From Breoghania sp. L-A4 (GTDB lineage: Bacteria; Pseudomonadota; Alphaproteobacteria; Rhizobiales; Stappiaceae), in the NCBI RefSeq assembly GCF_003432385.1, contig NZ_CP031841.1, positions 1,961,579 through 2,025,578 of the forward strand: DNA of 64,000 nt, in the 5' to 3' direction. Below the pieces are notes generated by a model that saw only the letters and a list, made by a program, of their open reading frames with translations, was not told the origin of the DNA and made no database searches. A program made the translations under genes and the position numbers. Shown here one piece after another: positions 1 through 9,726 of this stretch (position 1 is the stretch's first letter; every line of letters starts with the position of its first letter).

Positions 1-3000
1 ACCTTGAGCTCAACCTCGACCCCGCGGAAACCCCAGGCTTTGCCCTCTTCCCCGGTGTTTTTTCATAGGTGAGCTGCACCAGCTCGTATTTTTTCGCTTT
101 CAGCTCCAGCACGCCCTGAAAGCTGATATCGAGGCTGCCCGAAGGCGATGACGGGAAGGCCATCCCCAGCTCGAGCGCAAATTTGCCCTTGTTGAAGCCG
201 AAGGCGAGGGCAAGCTCCATCTTGAAGTCTTTGAGCAAAGAGCCCAGCGACCCGAAGCTACCCATATCGAGATCGAATGTTAGGAAAAATTCCGTATCAA
301 TATTGAATTCATTCTTCAGAGCTATCGAGATGAAATCTATATCGCCCAGCTTAAGCCCGGAGGACAACACTCCAAAGCCCTTCCATTTCAGCGGGAAGGA
401 ACTGAAGAAACCGCCGCCGGGTTTCTTGTCGCCGCGCAGGAAATCAAAACGGAGCGCACCGGGGCTGAAGTCGAGGTCAAGGCTCCGCACGTCGCCCAAA
501 GCGTCGATAAGGAACGTCATGTCGATCGCCAGATCGCCAAACTTTACCTTTTCGATGTCGAAGAAGTCGAAGTTGCTTCCCATGCCGAGATCGAAGGGTT
601 TGAAGTCCATATCGCCATCGATGAGGAACTTACCCTCGACCTTGTCAACAGACTTACCATTCACCTCGGTTGGGACAACCTTGGCCGAATAGCCGATCTC
701 GTCGATCCTGAGTGATTTGATAAGCGGAAAGTCGTCCTGCATCCTTATTTCGAGATCATCCGTGCTCAGGAATTTGTAGACCTCGACACTGGACCCGTTC
801 TCGGTGCGGCGCTCATAGCTGCCTTCGAGCGTGACGACATTGGTCTCGACAATTGTGCCGTTCTTGGTGAGCGTCAGCCCGTCATCGCCAAAAAGCTGAC
901 CGACCCGCAACTCCAGCTCACAATCGAAATCCTGCAGCTTGCCCACAGCAAAGCCCGCAGCGAGTTTCTTGACGTTGAATTCATATTGCTTGGACTCGTC
1001 AGGCTCGAGCGGTTTGCTTTCATAAGTCACAGCCGCAAACGGTTTGGCCTTCGGATTGCTACCGCTATCGCGTACGCGCTGAACGGGAAAACCGATGTGA
1101 TCGGCGCGAAACTCGTCCTTGCCGATCCCCCCATCAGGCCCTTGATCTGGGCCGGCAGGTTCGACGGGTTGATCGACATGTCGAGCACCAGTACGCCATT
1201 CCAATTGGGATCGTCGAGAGCAGTGCGCAGCGCCTCATAGCGCGGATCGTCCTTGAACGCCTCGTCTTTGGTGATTTTTTTATGCAGGTCGCGGACACGT
1301 TTTGCCGCGCCAGCGGCATCGGTGACATAGCGCTTGCCCGACCAGAGCTTGAGGTTGATCGTCTCGACCAATTGCCGGATCGAAAGCCCCTCATAGCCTT
1401 TGAACAACACCAACGCATCCTTGGGCGCGGCTTTGGCAACCTCGGCCGCTGTGCCTGCCTTGGTAAGGAGCTTGGCCTCAAACCCCAGCCCGAGATCGCG
1501 ATCTTACCCTTGATCTGGAACTCGGGGTCTTGCTGACCCAAAGCCGCCTCGCGATCTAGCGCCATGAAAAGTTGGTTGCGCAGGATCGCTGCTGTGAGGT
1601 CTCCGGGTACTAATCCCGGCACGTCGAGCTCGTCCGGTTTGCCCGCCAGGGAGAGCCGACCCTCGATCGTTTTATCCCATGCGCCGCGAGCAAAAACGAT
1701 CTCGCGGATATTGCCCTCGGTGTCTTCATAGATTTCAAAGCCCGCAGTGGTCACTCGAGGTTTGAGCAGCGTCGGAGACAACGTGCGGGCTAAATTTTTT
1801 TGTGTCGCGGACTTGGCTGAGACTTCGGGCATGGCTGCGCGCCGCCGAGCGTTCGACAACTGGGCCGGTACCGGTACGTCCCCGGCAGGCGGCATGCCCG
1901 TCGGTGCGGGCAGGATCGGAACGAAGCCCAGATCACCGCCCAGCTTGGCCCCGGGCAAGGGCCGCGGATCCGGTCTGCGCAGCCGCACGCCAGAGGTGTT
2001 TGTTTGATCATGTTCAAACTGTCTAAGCGCTCTCGCTTCGGAGATGAAGTCCGCTGCCGGTCCTAAGGGCGCAAGCTCTAGCTTCGCCCAGAGTGTTGCA
2101 TCCTCAAATGGCCGGTCTGCACCAATCAGTACACCGTCGCCCGGTCCGCTTTCGTCATCGGGTTTCACGTGTCCGCCGCCAAGCCGGAAGATCAGACGTC
2201 TTGGTGTGCCCTTTTGCATCGGGCCCATGCGCAGGAACTCATGCGGTGTGTCCCCACGGCAAACCCGGTGTCATTGGTTGCAACCGCCGTGACTTGTTCT
2301 GGCATCGCCAACGTGAGGTCAAACGGCCCCTCCGGCATTAGCGAGGCTTCAAAGCTTCTGACACTTCCGGCAAGGTCCTGCTCGTCGCGGTTTAGCACGA
2401 GCCGAAAGCGCGGCGGTTCAGGTACTGTTCCGGCCGCTGGCACGGTCAGGAGCACATCGTGACCATGCACCCCCTTAAACCGAGACCTTAGCGTTATGCT
2501 TGCATGCGGCACGAAATGCATACGTTCCCAGTTTTCGCCATCCATCGGGTCAAACACCACGGTGGCCTGCAGTCGAGTCCCCGCGGGCTGATTGCTTTTG
2601 TGAAATAGCGGCCTTTCCTCACGCAGCGCCTTAACGGTCGCCCCCACTGGCTGCGTGCCTTCCGCAGTGACTACTGAGCGAATGCCGAATTCCTGGAGCC
2701 GCTCAAAACGCAAGCCAACATTGAAGACGAAACACCCTCCCGAAGGCCGCTGGCCGTCAAAAGCAAAGTTGGAATGACCGTACGCACCCCGGTACCTTCA
2801 AAGACGTGTCTTTGCCCGGGCTTTGGTTGCAGGAACAGCCCATTTCTGTCGCAGAGCAAATCCGATTGTCCAATAGAAATCGCGGGCAGACTCTTGATCT
2901 TTTGACCGGTGAGAGAGGGGAAGTCAGGACGGAGGGTCGTTAGGAAGCTGTTGCCGGGGATTGTGCCGATTGCTGCGCCCGTACTGATGACACCGCCGCC

Positions 3001-3249
3001 ATAGGGTCCCCGGCTGAAGACGATCCGGCGGTCCCGGGTCAGCAAGAGCGGGGCCACTTGGCTCAACGCCGGGGCCAGCGGCCCATGCGACCAGACCAGC
3101 CAACGTCCGGCCTCGGTAACTTTGCCTTCAAGTGTCAGCGACGTCAGGCCGGGATCGCTCTCAGGCATGAAGACAAGCCCGGTGTCGTCGTTGACAGATG
3201 CGGTGGCATACAGCCCCTCGGCAATGCGTTGGAGGATCAGTTCGTCCAT
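1..3249 (-). CDS. Very large beta-rich protein of unknown function, partial, frame-interrupted
   Basis: I do not recognise this protein. It starts at the ATG at 3249 (MDELILQRIAEGLYATASV), overlapping the stop of the upstream OmpA-domain gene, so the two are probably translationally coupled. Reading through to the left edge gives about 1,080 residues without an end. No signal peptide or membrane segment is visible. The second half (below about position 1100) is rich in alternating hydrophobic/charged strands with Gly and Asp, for example FDLDMGSFGSLGSLLKDFKM, which suggests beta-helix or beta-sandwich structure. The frame breaks five times, each repaired by adding one base, near 2775, 2253 (C4), 1489 (CCC), 1130 (C6) and 58 (T6). 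Each repair restores sensible protein on both sides, so I treat it as one gene. Decay of an accessory gene is the alternative. Confidence 0.6.
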
Positions 3250-5549
3250 GAAAATCTCTCCATATGAACCAGGGGAAGCGCCAGAAGCCGGCAATCATCT
3301 GAACTATAGACCGCGCGCGAATTGTCTCCGTAGGTCGGCAACGTGATCCGTGCGGCCAGTCGGCTTCCCGGCGGTAAGCGCTGGTCCGCGGCCCCGGTCC
3401 CTACGACAAAGCAGGGGGCCATAACCTCCGGTGGCAACAGAGAGCCAACGCTGGTTCCCAGGGGCACGCGGCGAGGCTCGCCATTGACCTCCACGTCTAT
3501 CAGAAGCGAGGCCCGCATCGGTTGCGTGAAGAGACCGCAGAGCACCCGTGCCCGTGGCCCTCCGTTCGGATCATCCCGCGAACCCCAAGCACAGGCTGAA
3601 GTTAGAACGGCATCACCCAAGTCTGTTTCGATGGATCCGAACAATCGACCATCCCGGTCTTGTGCTAAAAATTCGGAGATATCGTCGTGGGAGCGCGCCG
3701 CGACGATTAACGTGTCCCGGGTGGGACGGAGCGCCTCCGTGGCGATGAAGGGCCTTGGAATGACGCGAAGGTAATCAGGATTGTTCGAAGGATCAGTCGG
3801 TCGCCCGTTGGGCGGTATGACGTAAGCCAGCCGCCCCGAGAGCAACAGTTCAAGTGCTGCCGGATCTCCAATCCCGAAGGTGCCATCGTCGGCTCTCTGT
3901 GACAGGTTGGCCAAAGCGGGGGCATCCCACCAGCGCAGGGCAAGGCCGGGATCAAGTGTGACGGCGTTCTGTCCGAAAAGTCCGCTGAGCACAGGGACTG
4001 CATCCTGTGATGCCCCCACAAAAGGCCGTGTAGGTGCGGAATATAGGGGGAAAACGATCTCCGAGGTTAAGTCGGAAAAGTCCTGTCGTCCAATAGTTGA
4101 GCCAGGAATTTCAGGTAATTGGTCCCGTCCGGTCAGTAGCCGTAGATGCATGCCAGGCCGGAGCGCAAACATGCCAGTAGGTGCGTGATAATCATGAGCC
4201 CATGCCAGCAAACCTGCTCCGTCTCGCGGCAATAAGTCCAAGGCTTGCAACAAAAGGCTATCTAAAAGAGATTTGCGATCCTGCTGACTGCCGACGTCGT
4301 CAGGATCGAGCCCGAGACAGCTTCGCAAAAGGCGTCGCTGCGTGTCGTTAAGCAGGGTCTCGTCTTCGTCGGCGATCAAGGCGTCAAGGAAATGCGGTAG
4401 TCGCACGCGCACCCGCCAAGGGTCCGGAACGCCCGCCGCTGCATCCTGTCGGCCTTCTTGCCCGTCCTGTACGATCGCGGTGGCTAGAAGCAGTTCGATC
4501 TGCCCCCGCAGCGGCCCGCTCGCGGATCTGACATCGGGCCGCGCCCGCAATCGCACCAGCAACCGATTGCCCAATGCTGAAGAGTTTATCGCGGATACAA
4601 CAAATCCGGGTTCTGTGTCCCACGCAACAGGAGCAGAATTAGGAATTTCCAGTTGGATCCTCTGCCAACCCGTATCGAGCCACAGACGGCCTCCGTCCGC
4701 GTCTTGTTCTGCCAAGCTGCAAACCTCGATGGCATCCCCAGTGGGATCAGAAACGGGTACGATCACCGGATGTAACGGCGTTGTGCCCGCCGGATAATGG
4801 CGAAGCACCGCGAAGTGATCCCGCAATGCTTCTGAATCCGCATTTGGGATGTTGCCGTCTTGACCTGCCAGTGCGGAACTCAACACTTCGTATCGAGGCC
4901 CAGCAAAAACTGGCGAGGCAAGACGCACTTCTAGTCGTCGGTCATTTCGAACACGCGCTTCTCCGCCCGCCTGAGAAAGGCGCAACATCTGAAGGCGTGG
5001 TGCGCAAGGCTCTGTTTCGATGGACTCCTCATCCCCGTCCGGTGGACCGCAGGCCCATGGCTCGGCCTCTCCTCGGCCTGCAACGTCGACCGTCACCCGT
5101 TCGTTGAAATCATCTACCTCTTCCTGCAGGTATGTCCTTGCTGCTCGTGCCCTCTCCAGAGATCGCAAATTGTTCGTAAAGTCGTTGTCCACGGAGTCCG
5201 CATGACCAATAATAATAAGCTCGATCGAACCGAGCCTGTCGGCACGGACAGCGAGGCGCCCAAGCGCTCTCAAACACGCTCTCCGGTCAGCATCCAGATT
5301 GTTGCTTGCAAAATCGAATGTGAGCACTGGTTCGTTGCCTGCGCCAATAGTCCCATTCAACTCTGCAATGGACATCACTAGCGCATCCACGGGAGGAACC
5401 GTTGCTGCGGTGCTGTTCAAGTCGCTTTCGTTTTGGGCATCGCGGTCTAGGGTGGACGTCACTGGGCAGAGGGCCAGCGCGGCCGAAGAAGAAAAAGTGA
5501 TCCATATGCCAACTATTAGCAATAATCGCGCCGTTGAATGTGGAAACAT
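3237..5549 (-). CDS. Secreted OmpA-domain protein
   Basis: About 770 residues. I prefer the ATG at 5549 over the GTG two codons earlier because a GGGGG tract lies just upstream. An N-terminal signal peptide (LLLIVGIWITFSSSAALA) is followed by a linker and an OmpA-like peptidoglycan-associating domain around residues 85-215. The domain is recognised by the strand DFASNNLD, then LIIIGHADSVDN, the NNLRSLERARAARTYL helix and VAGRGEAEPW. The remaining 550 residues are unfamiliar and probably beta-rich. OmpA domains bind peptidoglycan from the periplasm. Its stop overlaps the start of the giant downstream gene, so the pair probably forms one operon with a shared envelope role. That role is inferred. 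Confidence 0.75.
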   Translation of the reverse strand: MFPHSTARLLLIVGIWITFSSSAALALCPVTSTLDRDAQNESDLNSTAATVPPVDALVMSIAELNGTIGAGNEPVLTFDFASNNLDADRRACLRALGRLAVRADRLGSIELIIIGHADSVDNDFTNNLRSLERARAARTYLQEEVDDFNERVTVDVAGRGEAEPWACGPPDGDEESIETEPCAPRLQMLRLSQAGGEARVRNDRRLEVRLASPVFAGPRYEVLSSALAGQDGNIPNADSEALRDHFAVLRHYPAGTTPLHPVIVPVSDPTGDAIEVCSLAEQDADGGRLWLDTGWQRIQLEIPNSAPVAWDTEPGFVVSAINSSALGNRLLVRLRARPDVRSASGPLRGQIELLLATAIVQDGQEGRQDAAAGVPDPWRVRVRLPHFLDALIADEDETLLNDTQRRLLRSCLGLDPDDVGSQQDRKSLLDSLLLQALDLLPRDGAGLLAWAHDYHAPTGMFALRPGMHLRLLTGRDQLPEIPGSTIGRQDFSDLTSEIVFPLYSAPTRPFVGASQDAVPVLSGLFGQNAVTLDPGLALRWWDAPALANLSQRADDGTFGIGDPAALELLLSGRLAYVIPPNGRPTDPSNNPDYLRVIPRPFIATEALRPTRDTLIVAARSHDDISEFLAQDRDGRLFGSIETDLGDAVLTSACAWGSRDDPNGGPRARVLCGLFTQPMRASLLIDVEVNGEPRRVPLGTSVGSLLPPEVMAPCFVVGTGAADQRLPPGSRLAARITLPTYGDNSRAVYSSDDCRLLALPLVHMERFSWTN

Positions 5550-5739
5550 TTTCACCCCCCGAGACAGCTGAATTACTCTGTGACTTGACCATCACTCCGG
5601 ACGCGTTGCGGTTTCTTTCGCACTTGGTCTGGAGAAAGTGTTCGCGATAAATCGCGCAAGGCTAAGGGTCGCTCGCTGTATATCGTTTCTACAAACCCAT
5701 TAGTGGAGCAGAATTAATTTTGGCTTGCCCAAGTTGTCC

Positions 5740-6264
5740 TTACCACTGATAGCAATGCTGTGACCAATTTGGATAATGCCGCGTCCCAAAATACAATTTC
5801 TTGTCGCTGTCATATATTATTACGTGGCCACCCCAATAGACTGCCTCATCAAGCTGAAACACAGTCCAAATTCCTTCCGAATTAGGCAGAGACATCTTAG
5901 TTTTAGTTGCCATTTCCTTGAACCAGCACCACATATCTCGCGCCCGAATGGGCCTCTTGGCCGATGTTCCACAACGCGCATTGATGCAATCTGCGGGAGC
6001 ATTGAGGTTGCTATAGCCAGCTCTCAAAAATGCGTCTGATAGGAAATGTGCGCAGTTGTTCTCGTAAGTGTCTGCACCGTCGCACGCGTCGTGGTAAAGC
6101 GAGGCGGCGCCGGCGATGCTTTTGACATTGGTCAAAGACTCTCGGAGAAGCTCTAGATCACGTTGGATCGCTTGTCTCGGATCCCCAGACGCTGGTGCAG
6201 GTGGCGGCGGAGGAGCAATATTCTCCATGTCTTCTCTGGAAGATGCGGGGTCGAAATCCGGCAT
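5740..6264 (-). CDS. NlpC/P60-like (papain-fold) protein with Pro-rich N-terminus
   Basis: 174 residues from the ATG at 6264, chosen because GGAGG sits five bases upstream; a more upstream ATG at 6306 lacks a site. Residues 13-24 form a proline run (APPPPPAPASGDP). The C-terminal half resembles an NlpC/P60 or related amidase fold: a candidate catalytic Cys in ENNCAHFLSDAFLRAGY and a His in WGGHVIIYDSDKKLYFG, the order and spacing expected for Cys/His cell-wall hydrolases. No signal peptide or membrane segment is seen, so if it cuts peptidoglycan it must be exported another way or be an injected effector. Those roles are inference. It sits in the AT-richer patch beside an IS remnant. Confidence 0.5.
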   Translation of the reverse strand: MPDFDPASSREDMENIAPPPPPAPASGDPRQAIQRDLELLRESLTNVKSIAGAASLYHDACDGADTYENNCAHFLSDAFLRAGYSNLNAPADCINARCGTSAKRPIRARDMWCWFKEMATKTKMSLPNSEGIWTVFQLDEAVYWGGHVIIYDSDKKLYFGTRHYPNWSQHCYQW

Positions 6265-6419
6265 GTGTCCTCCACTTCGAGCCTTCTTGCCGTTGCTTGA
6301 CCTCACAATTATGCTCTAGAATAGCTTTTTCTCCAAGTAATAAATTCACTCATCTTAGCGGGCTTCGCTTCTTGCTCTCGAACAGACCCGCGCATACTCT
6401 GGACAAAAGATCTACCCGG

Positions 6420-6659
6420 TGCGAATCTAGCCAAGCCGATGGGAAAACCTTCGAAACTATTGAAATCATAGCGATAATTATCACCGTGATCGGAATGATT
6501 GTAGGGGTTCCGGTCCTTTTTCCGTATTTCAAAGCTGCATGGCTGCGGATCGCAGGAAGCTCAAGCTTTTCGATCCTCGGCGAGACAGCTGTCAAAAACC
6601 TAAACCGTCAGAGTCGGTCTGGAAAGTTCTTCGTTTTGAACAGAGCCTTCGCAGCATGA
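6420..6659 (+). other. Possible membrane-protein fragment running into the IS remnant
   Basis: An open frame here encodes a convincing single hydrophobic segment (IEIIAIIITVIGMIVGVPVL) followed by a basic stretch, then enters the antisense of the transposase remnant and ends. No start codon with a ribosome site is visible, and its N-terminal side is antisense to the NlpC-like gene. It may be the stump of a small membrane protein cut by the insertion. It may equally be chance. Confidence 0.2.
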
Positions 6660-7010
6660 GGCGGATAGAGGCGAGTTTGCTGAATGCGATCGCGTTGCGC
6701 GACAGGTTCTCGAAATCCTTGGCCAGCCTGCGGCATCGCCCCAGCCATGCGAAAGTTCGTTCGACCACCCAGCGTCTAGGCAGAACCTCAAAACCCTTGG
6801 CCGTGTCGGATCGCTTGACGATCTCGGTCGTCCGGGCATGGCTTTCTTCTGACCCTTTGCGAAGACCGGGCCCTGATAGCCGCCGTCGGCAAAGAGTTTC
6901 TTCAAGAACGGATAGCGCCCGAACAGCGTCTTCAGGACCAGCACGCCGCCATCACGGCCCTGGATGTCGGCCGGATGAAGCGGATTTGGCGTGACGACAT
7001 CTGTCGATGG
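6592..7010 (-). pseudogene. IS5-family transposase remnant (C-terminal half)
   Basis: Conceptual translation gives the C-terminal DDE part of an IS5-family transposase. The first frame contains [17 protein letters not shown] and [14 protein letters not shown]. After a one-base shift near 6850 follow [37 protein letters not shown] and [12 protein letters not shown], ending at 6592. The N-terminal half is missing and similarity fades near 7010, so it cannot be active. A palindrome, GACAGCTGTC, lies at the distal end and may be left over from the terminal inverted repeat. It marks the edge of the AT-richer cassette and supports acquisition by transfer. Confidence 0.8.
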
Positions 7011-7029
7011 ACCTCGACGAAAGATGGCT

Positions 7030-7055
7030 TGAAACTTTCTCGCCGTCAGATAATC
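7030..7055 (+). promoter_or_regulatory. Weak candidate promoter for the peptide/oxygenase cassette
   Basis: TTGAAA at 7030 and GATAAT at 7050 resemble sigma70 boxes, but the spacing of 14 is short. Reading the second box as TAATCT gives a better spacing of 16 with a poorer match. The site lies directly upstream of the strong ribosome site AAGGAGG of the 41-residue ORF. Confidence 0.25.
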
Positions 7056-7083
7056 TCTCTCCGTACATCAAGGAGGTTGAGTG

Positions 7084-7209
7084 ATGAAAAAGGACACTCA
7101 AAAACCGATCAAGTTTACGGTTGGCAATGGGAACCAATCAGACATTTGTGGGGGAGTTAAACCTGCGCAAGTTGCTCAAGATCAAAAATCTGATAAAAAA
7201 GAAAAATAG
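7084..7209 (+). CDS. 41-residue hydrophilic peptide, first gene of the oxygenase cassette
   Basis: A short ORF with an excellent ribosome site (AAGGAGG, seven bases before the ATG). It begins MKKDTQKPIKFTVGNGNQ, contains SDICGGVKPAQ and ends in a Lys/Asp-rich tail. There is no signal peptide or membrane segment. The stop is six bases before, and in the same frame as, the TTG start of the first oxygenase, so the two are probably coupled. One explanation is a ribosomal precursor peptide modified by the two downstream 2OG-Fe(II) oxygenases, with one Cys, a Gly-Gly, and several Asn, Pro and Lys residues that could be hydroxylated. A plain leader peptide is the alternative. I recognise no family. 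Confidence 0.55.
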   Translation: MKKDTQKPIKFTVGNGNQSDICGGVKPAQVAQDQKSDKKEK

Positions 7210-7215
7210 AATCTT

Positions 7216-7839
7216 TTGCAGCTTTCCAGGAGCCGGACGGACTTACAGGTCACTACGCTTTGCCAACTGGAAGTTTGGCATAGCGATGGTAGTGATTTAT
7301 TTGCTCACCACCCCGATATGCTCAGAGATATATCGGGACTAATTTCGTCCGGCCGCATTCATCATTCAGCGTACGGGAAGCAAACAGAAGCAATTCTCCA
7401 GAGCTTGCAGGATGAACACTGGCAGAGCTTTTTCCGATTTGTGCATGTTGAGATGGCCAAGGTAATTGACACTAAGGGTCTGCAACTTGATTCGGGTGAG
7501 TTTCACTTCAAGTCGTGGGCGTCTGTTGTAACGGGCACTGAAACGCCGCAAAAGATAATATCGCAGTCGCTTCATAGCCATAACACAGCTCTCCTTTCTG
7601 CTGTATACTTTCTTTCAGAGGCAAACGATGAGGAAACAGGTACATACTTTGTTAATCCACTTTCGATGATTTATGGATCTGGCCCCTATGGGACAATTGT
7701 TCCAGCGCGAGAAGGCCGATTAATAATCTTTAACAGCGGAGTAGTGCACGCCCCGTCTATCTCACTCAGTAGTCCCATCTGCGGGGAAAGAGTTGTTCTC
7801 GCCGTTGACGCCCATTACTCACCCGAGGTCGTAGAGTAG
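7216..7839 (+). CDS. Putative 2OG-Fe(II) oxygenase (first of two)
   Basis: 207 residues from a TTG; no good ribosome site is visible, consistent with coupling to the 41-residue ORF just upstream. It matches the layout of the PF13759/TIGR02466-type 2-oxoglutarate, Fe(II)-dependent oxygenases. SLHSHNTALLSAVYFLSEA is the HxH plus YYL-like core, followed by GTYFVNPLS, then REGRLIIFNSGVVHAPS (distal iron His) and an Arg in GERVVLAVDA that would bind 2-oxoglutarate. The Asp usual in the central 'f-DP' motif is Asn, as in the second oxygenase. The substrate is unknown; the neighbouring peptide is the obvious candidate (inference). The gene ends directly against the next ATG. Confidence 0.65.
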   Translation: MQLSRSRTDLQVTTLCQLEVWHSDGSDLFAHHPDMLRDISGLISSGRIHHSAYGKQTEAILQSLQDEHWQSFFRFVHVEMAKVIDTKGLQLDSGEFHFKSWASVVTGTETPQKIISQSLHSHNTALLSAVYFLSEANDEETGTYFVNPLSMIYGSGPYGTIVPAREGRLIIFNSGVVHAPSISLSSPICGERVVLAVDAHYSPEVVE

Positions 7840-8823
7840 ATGGATCTCCAAACAGTACCTGACAGTTTCATGGGAAGGGTCCTAAATGAATTTGGAGTCC
7901 AGTGGACTCACCTTTTTATTGTTTCAGGTGTAGCGCTTACAGCGTTTGGGCTCGATACTGTGCTTGATCCGAGCGTGTGGATATTCGGCATTATTGGGTC
8001 CTTCGTTTTAGTTTACGTCTTTCGAGAGTATATAAGCCAAAATTTCCCGCTGACTTTTTTTGTGTCTGCATTAATATTTGGCTGCTTAGTGATGCTCGTT
8101 ACTCCAGTTGGCAGTTTGCTTCCATCCGATCTTGGAGCTACTGTTCGTACTGATAAGCGCTGGTTTACGCTATATTGCTCTATGGCATTCGGTATGCCGC
8201 TGGGTGTGTGCTTAATCAGCTACAATAAGCGGCCCGAAAGTCTACTACTTGCGCTTCCTGAATCCATAATTCAGAGCGCTAAATCACAGATATTTCACTC
8301 CCCTTTTCTGATTGATAAGGCAACTTATCTCATCGAGTTGTCAGAGGACGGCAGTGATGGCGTGCTTTTCAGTTTTGAACTGCACTTTAAGATCGTAAAT
8401 CGTTCCAAAAAGATTGCGCGATATCAAGATATCTTTGATCCTTCCGGCGAACAGTCTTGCTTCAAAAGCGCTAGCATAGGTGAAGAGGTTATTGACGTCT
8501 TAGATCCAGATTACTCGCACGGGCGGGGGATTGTTATAAGCAAAGAGGTCGATGGGCGTTCGACTTTCGATGTAAAAGTGGCAGCGGAAACCCACTACCC
8601 TCGTGTGGGTTCGGAGTTAATTGGTTGCTATTTTCCAGCGCGAGAATTGGAGGTGCGTGTTACATGCCCACCTTCTCTAATTAATGTCTCAGTACAATCT
8701 ATGCTTATGGAGAAGATACCAGTAAGCCGAATGCATAATGGGGATTTACTGGTGAGTTACAACAAAGGCATTTTGCCATTTCAGGGCGTTCGCTTGCACT
8801 GGTCTAGGAAGGCAGAGGAATGA
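7840..8823 (+). CDS. Membrane protein with C-terminal beta-rich domain, unknown
   Basis: 327 residues. The ATG immediately follows the stop of the first oxygenase, and its own stop overlaps the next ATG by four bases (ATGA), so it belongs to the same operon. Residues 20-130 hold about four hydrophobic segments (for example WIFGIIGSFVLVYVF and FFVSALIFGCLVMLV). Residues 145-327 are a soluble, strand-rich domain with no motif I know. It could anchor the oxygenases, export the peptide or act as an effector, but nothing in the sequence decides this. Codon use is AT-richer than in flanking core genes. Confidence 0.6.
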   Translation: MDLQTVPDSFMGRVLNEFGVQWTHLFIVSGVALTAFGLDTVLDPSVWIFGIIGSFVLVYVFREYISQNFPLTFFVSALIFGCLVMLVTPVGSLLPSDLGATVRTDKRWFTLYCSMAFGMPLGVCLISYNKRPESLLLALPESIIQSAKSQIFHSPFLIDKATYLIELSEDGSDGVLFSFELHFKIVNRSKKIARYQDIFDPSGEQSCFKSASIGEEVIDVLDPDYSHGRGIVISKEVDGRSTFDVKVAAETHYPRVGSELIGCYFPARELEVRVTCPPSLINVSVQSMLMEKIPVSRMHNGDLLVSYNKGILPFQGVRLHWSRKAEE

Positions 8824-9502
8824 CGATAAGTTTGAAAAAGGATAATCTTTTCTCGATACCATTTTGGACATGTGATCTTACCGACGTGGCAGAGTATCAT
8901 CACGAAATGGTCAGGGACGTGGAGTCACTTTTGGATAATGCAAAGGAGACGCGTGTGCACTTAGCTGATCAAACAATGGAGGATCCGTTTCGCCTTGATT
9001 CACGCGGCTGGAGCTTGTTGGAGGCTCGGTGCCAACAAGTATTTCAAGAGTTGGTGGAAGAAAACTTCCAACGATGGTACTCAGGGGAGTTCCACTGGAG
9101 GCGATGGGCTGTCAGACTTGGACGCCAATCAAATCAGGAAAAAGAGCGTCTTTTGCGAGAGTCGGTACACAACCACTACCCTGCGTTTCTGTCTTCAATA
9201 TATTATTTGTCTGTTCCGAGCGATCTTATTGACAATGAGAAGGGGGCACCCAATTCAGAAATCCTTTTGCGTTTGTTAGCGAGAAGATATTTCCACGATC
9301 AACGGTTGTGCATGCGAAGCCGGGCCGTCTAGTTGTTTTTCCGTCCTTCATTGATCACACGGCGGTGCCGGTAGAGTGGACTGCAGCTGATGAAAGTCGG
9401 GTGGCAGTAGTGAGTGATCTATTCTATGTGAGCGGATACGGAGATTACGAAGAAGATTCAGGGAATGTGATCCGAGTAGGGCGACAGCGCGGCCGAGATT
9501 GA
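8820..9502 (+). CDS. Putative 2OG-Fe(II) oxygenase (second of two), frame-interrupted
   Basis: Two overlapping frames form one protein. The first runs from MTISLKKDNLFSIPFW to the core SVHNHYPAFLSSIYYLSVPS. One base is missing in a run of five G at 9241-9247; restoring it continues as GGTQFRNPFAFVSEKIFP, then KPGRLVVFPSFIDHTAVPV and ESRVAVVSDLF. This is the same PF13759/TIGR02466-like arrangement as the first oxygenase: HxH, Asn-Pro instead of Asp-Pro, distal His, and Arg for 2-oxoglutarate. The N-termini of the two enzymes also align loosely, suggesting divergent paralogues with different substrates or sites. After 9475 another frame stays open to about 9620 (AEIDILNNLELLRK onward), so an acidic C-terminal extension is possible if a further indel exists. 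Confidence 0.6.
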
Positions 9503-9726
9503 TATTCTGAATAATCTGGAGTTGTTGAGAAAGACTGATCTTGATGCCAGTGAATTAGATCAGGAACAAGAGCTTGAATACTTTGGAGAAGGTTCGACGT
9601 CAGGCCCATTCCCTCCGCCATCCATTTCATATCGTGACGCTTCGCTCCTCGCTTTGATGGGGCGCGCCGAAACGGCGGTTGGTCTCGCGCTGACGGACAG
9701 GTGTCGCGCGGGCCGGATGCGCGTGC

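Noticed and set aside
7121-7342. A 73-residue frame with a hydrophobic C-terminus overlapping the first oxygenase
   Set aside because: No ribosome site, and it overlaps the better supported 41-residue ORF and oxygenase in another frame.
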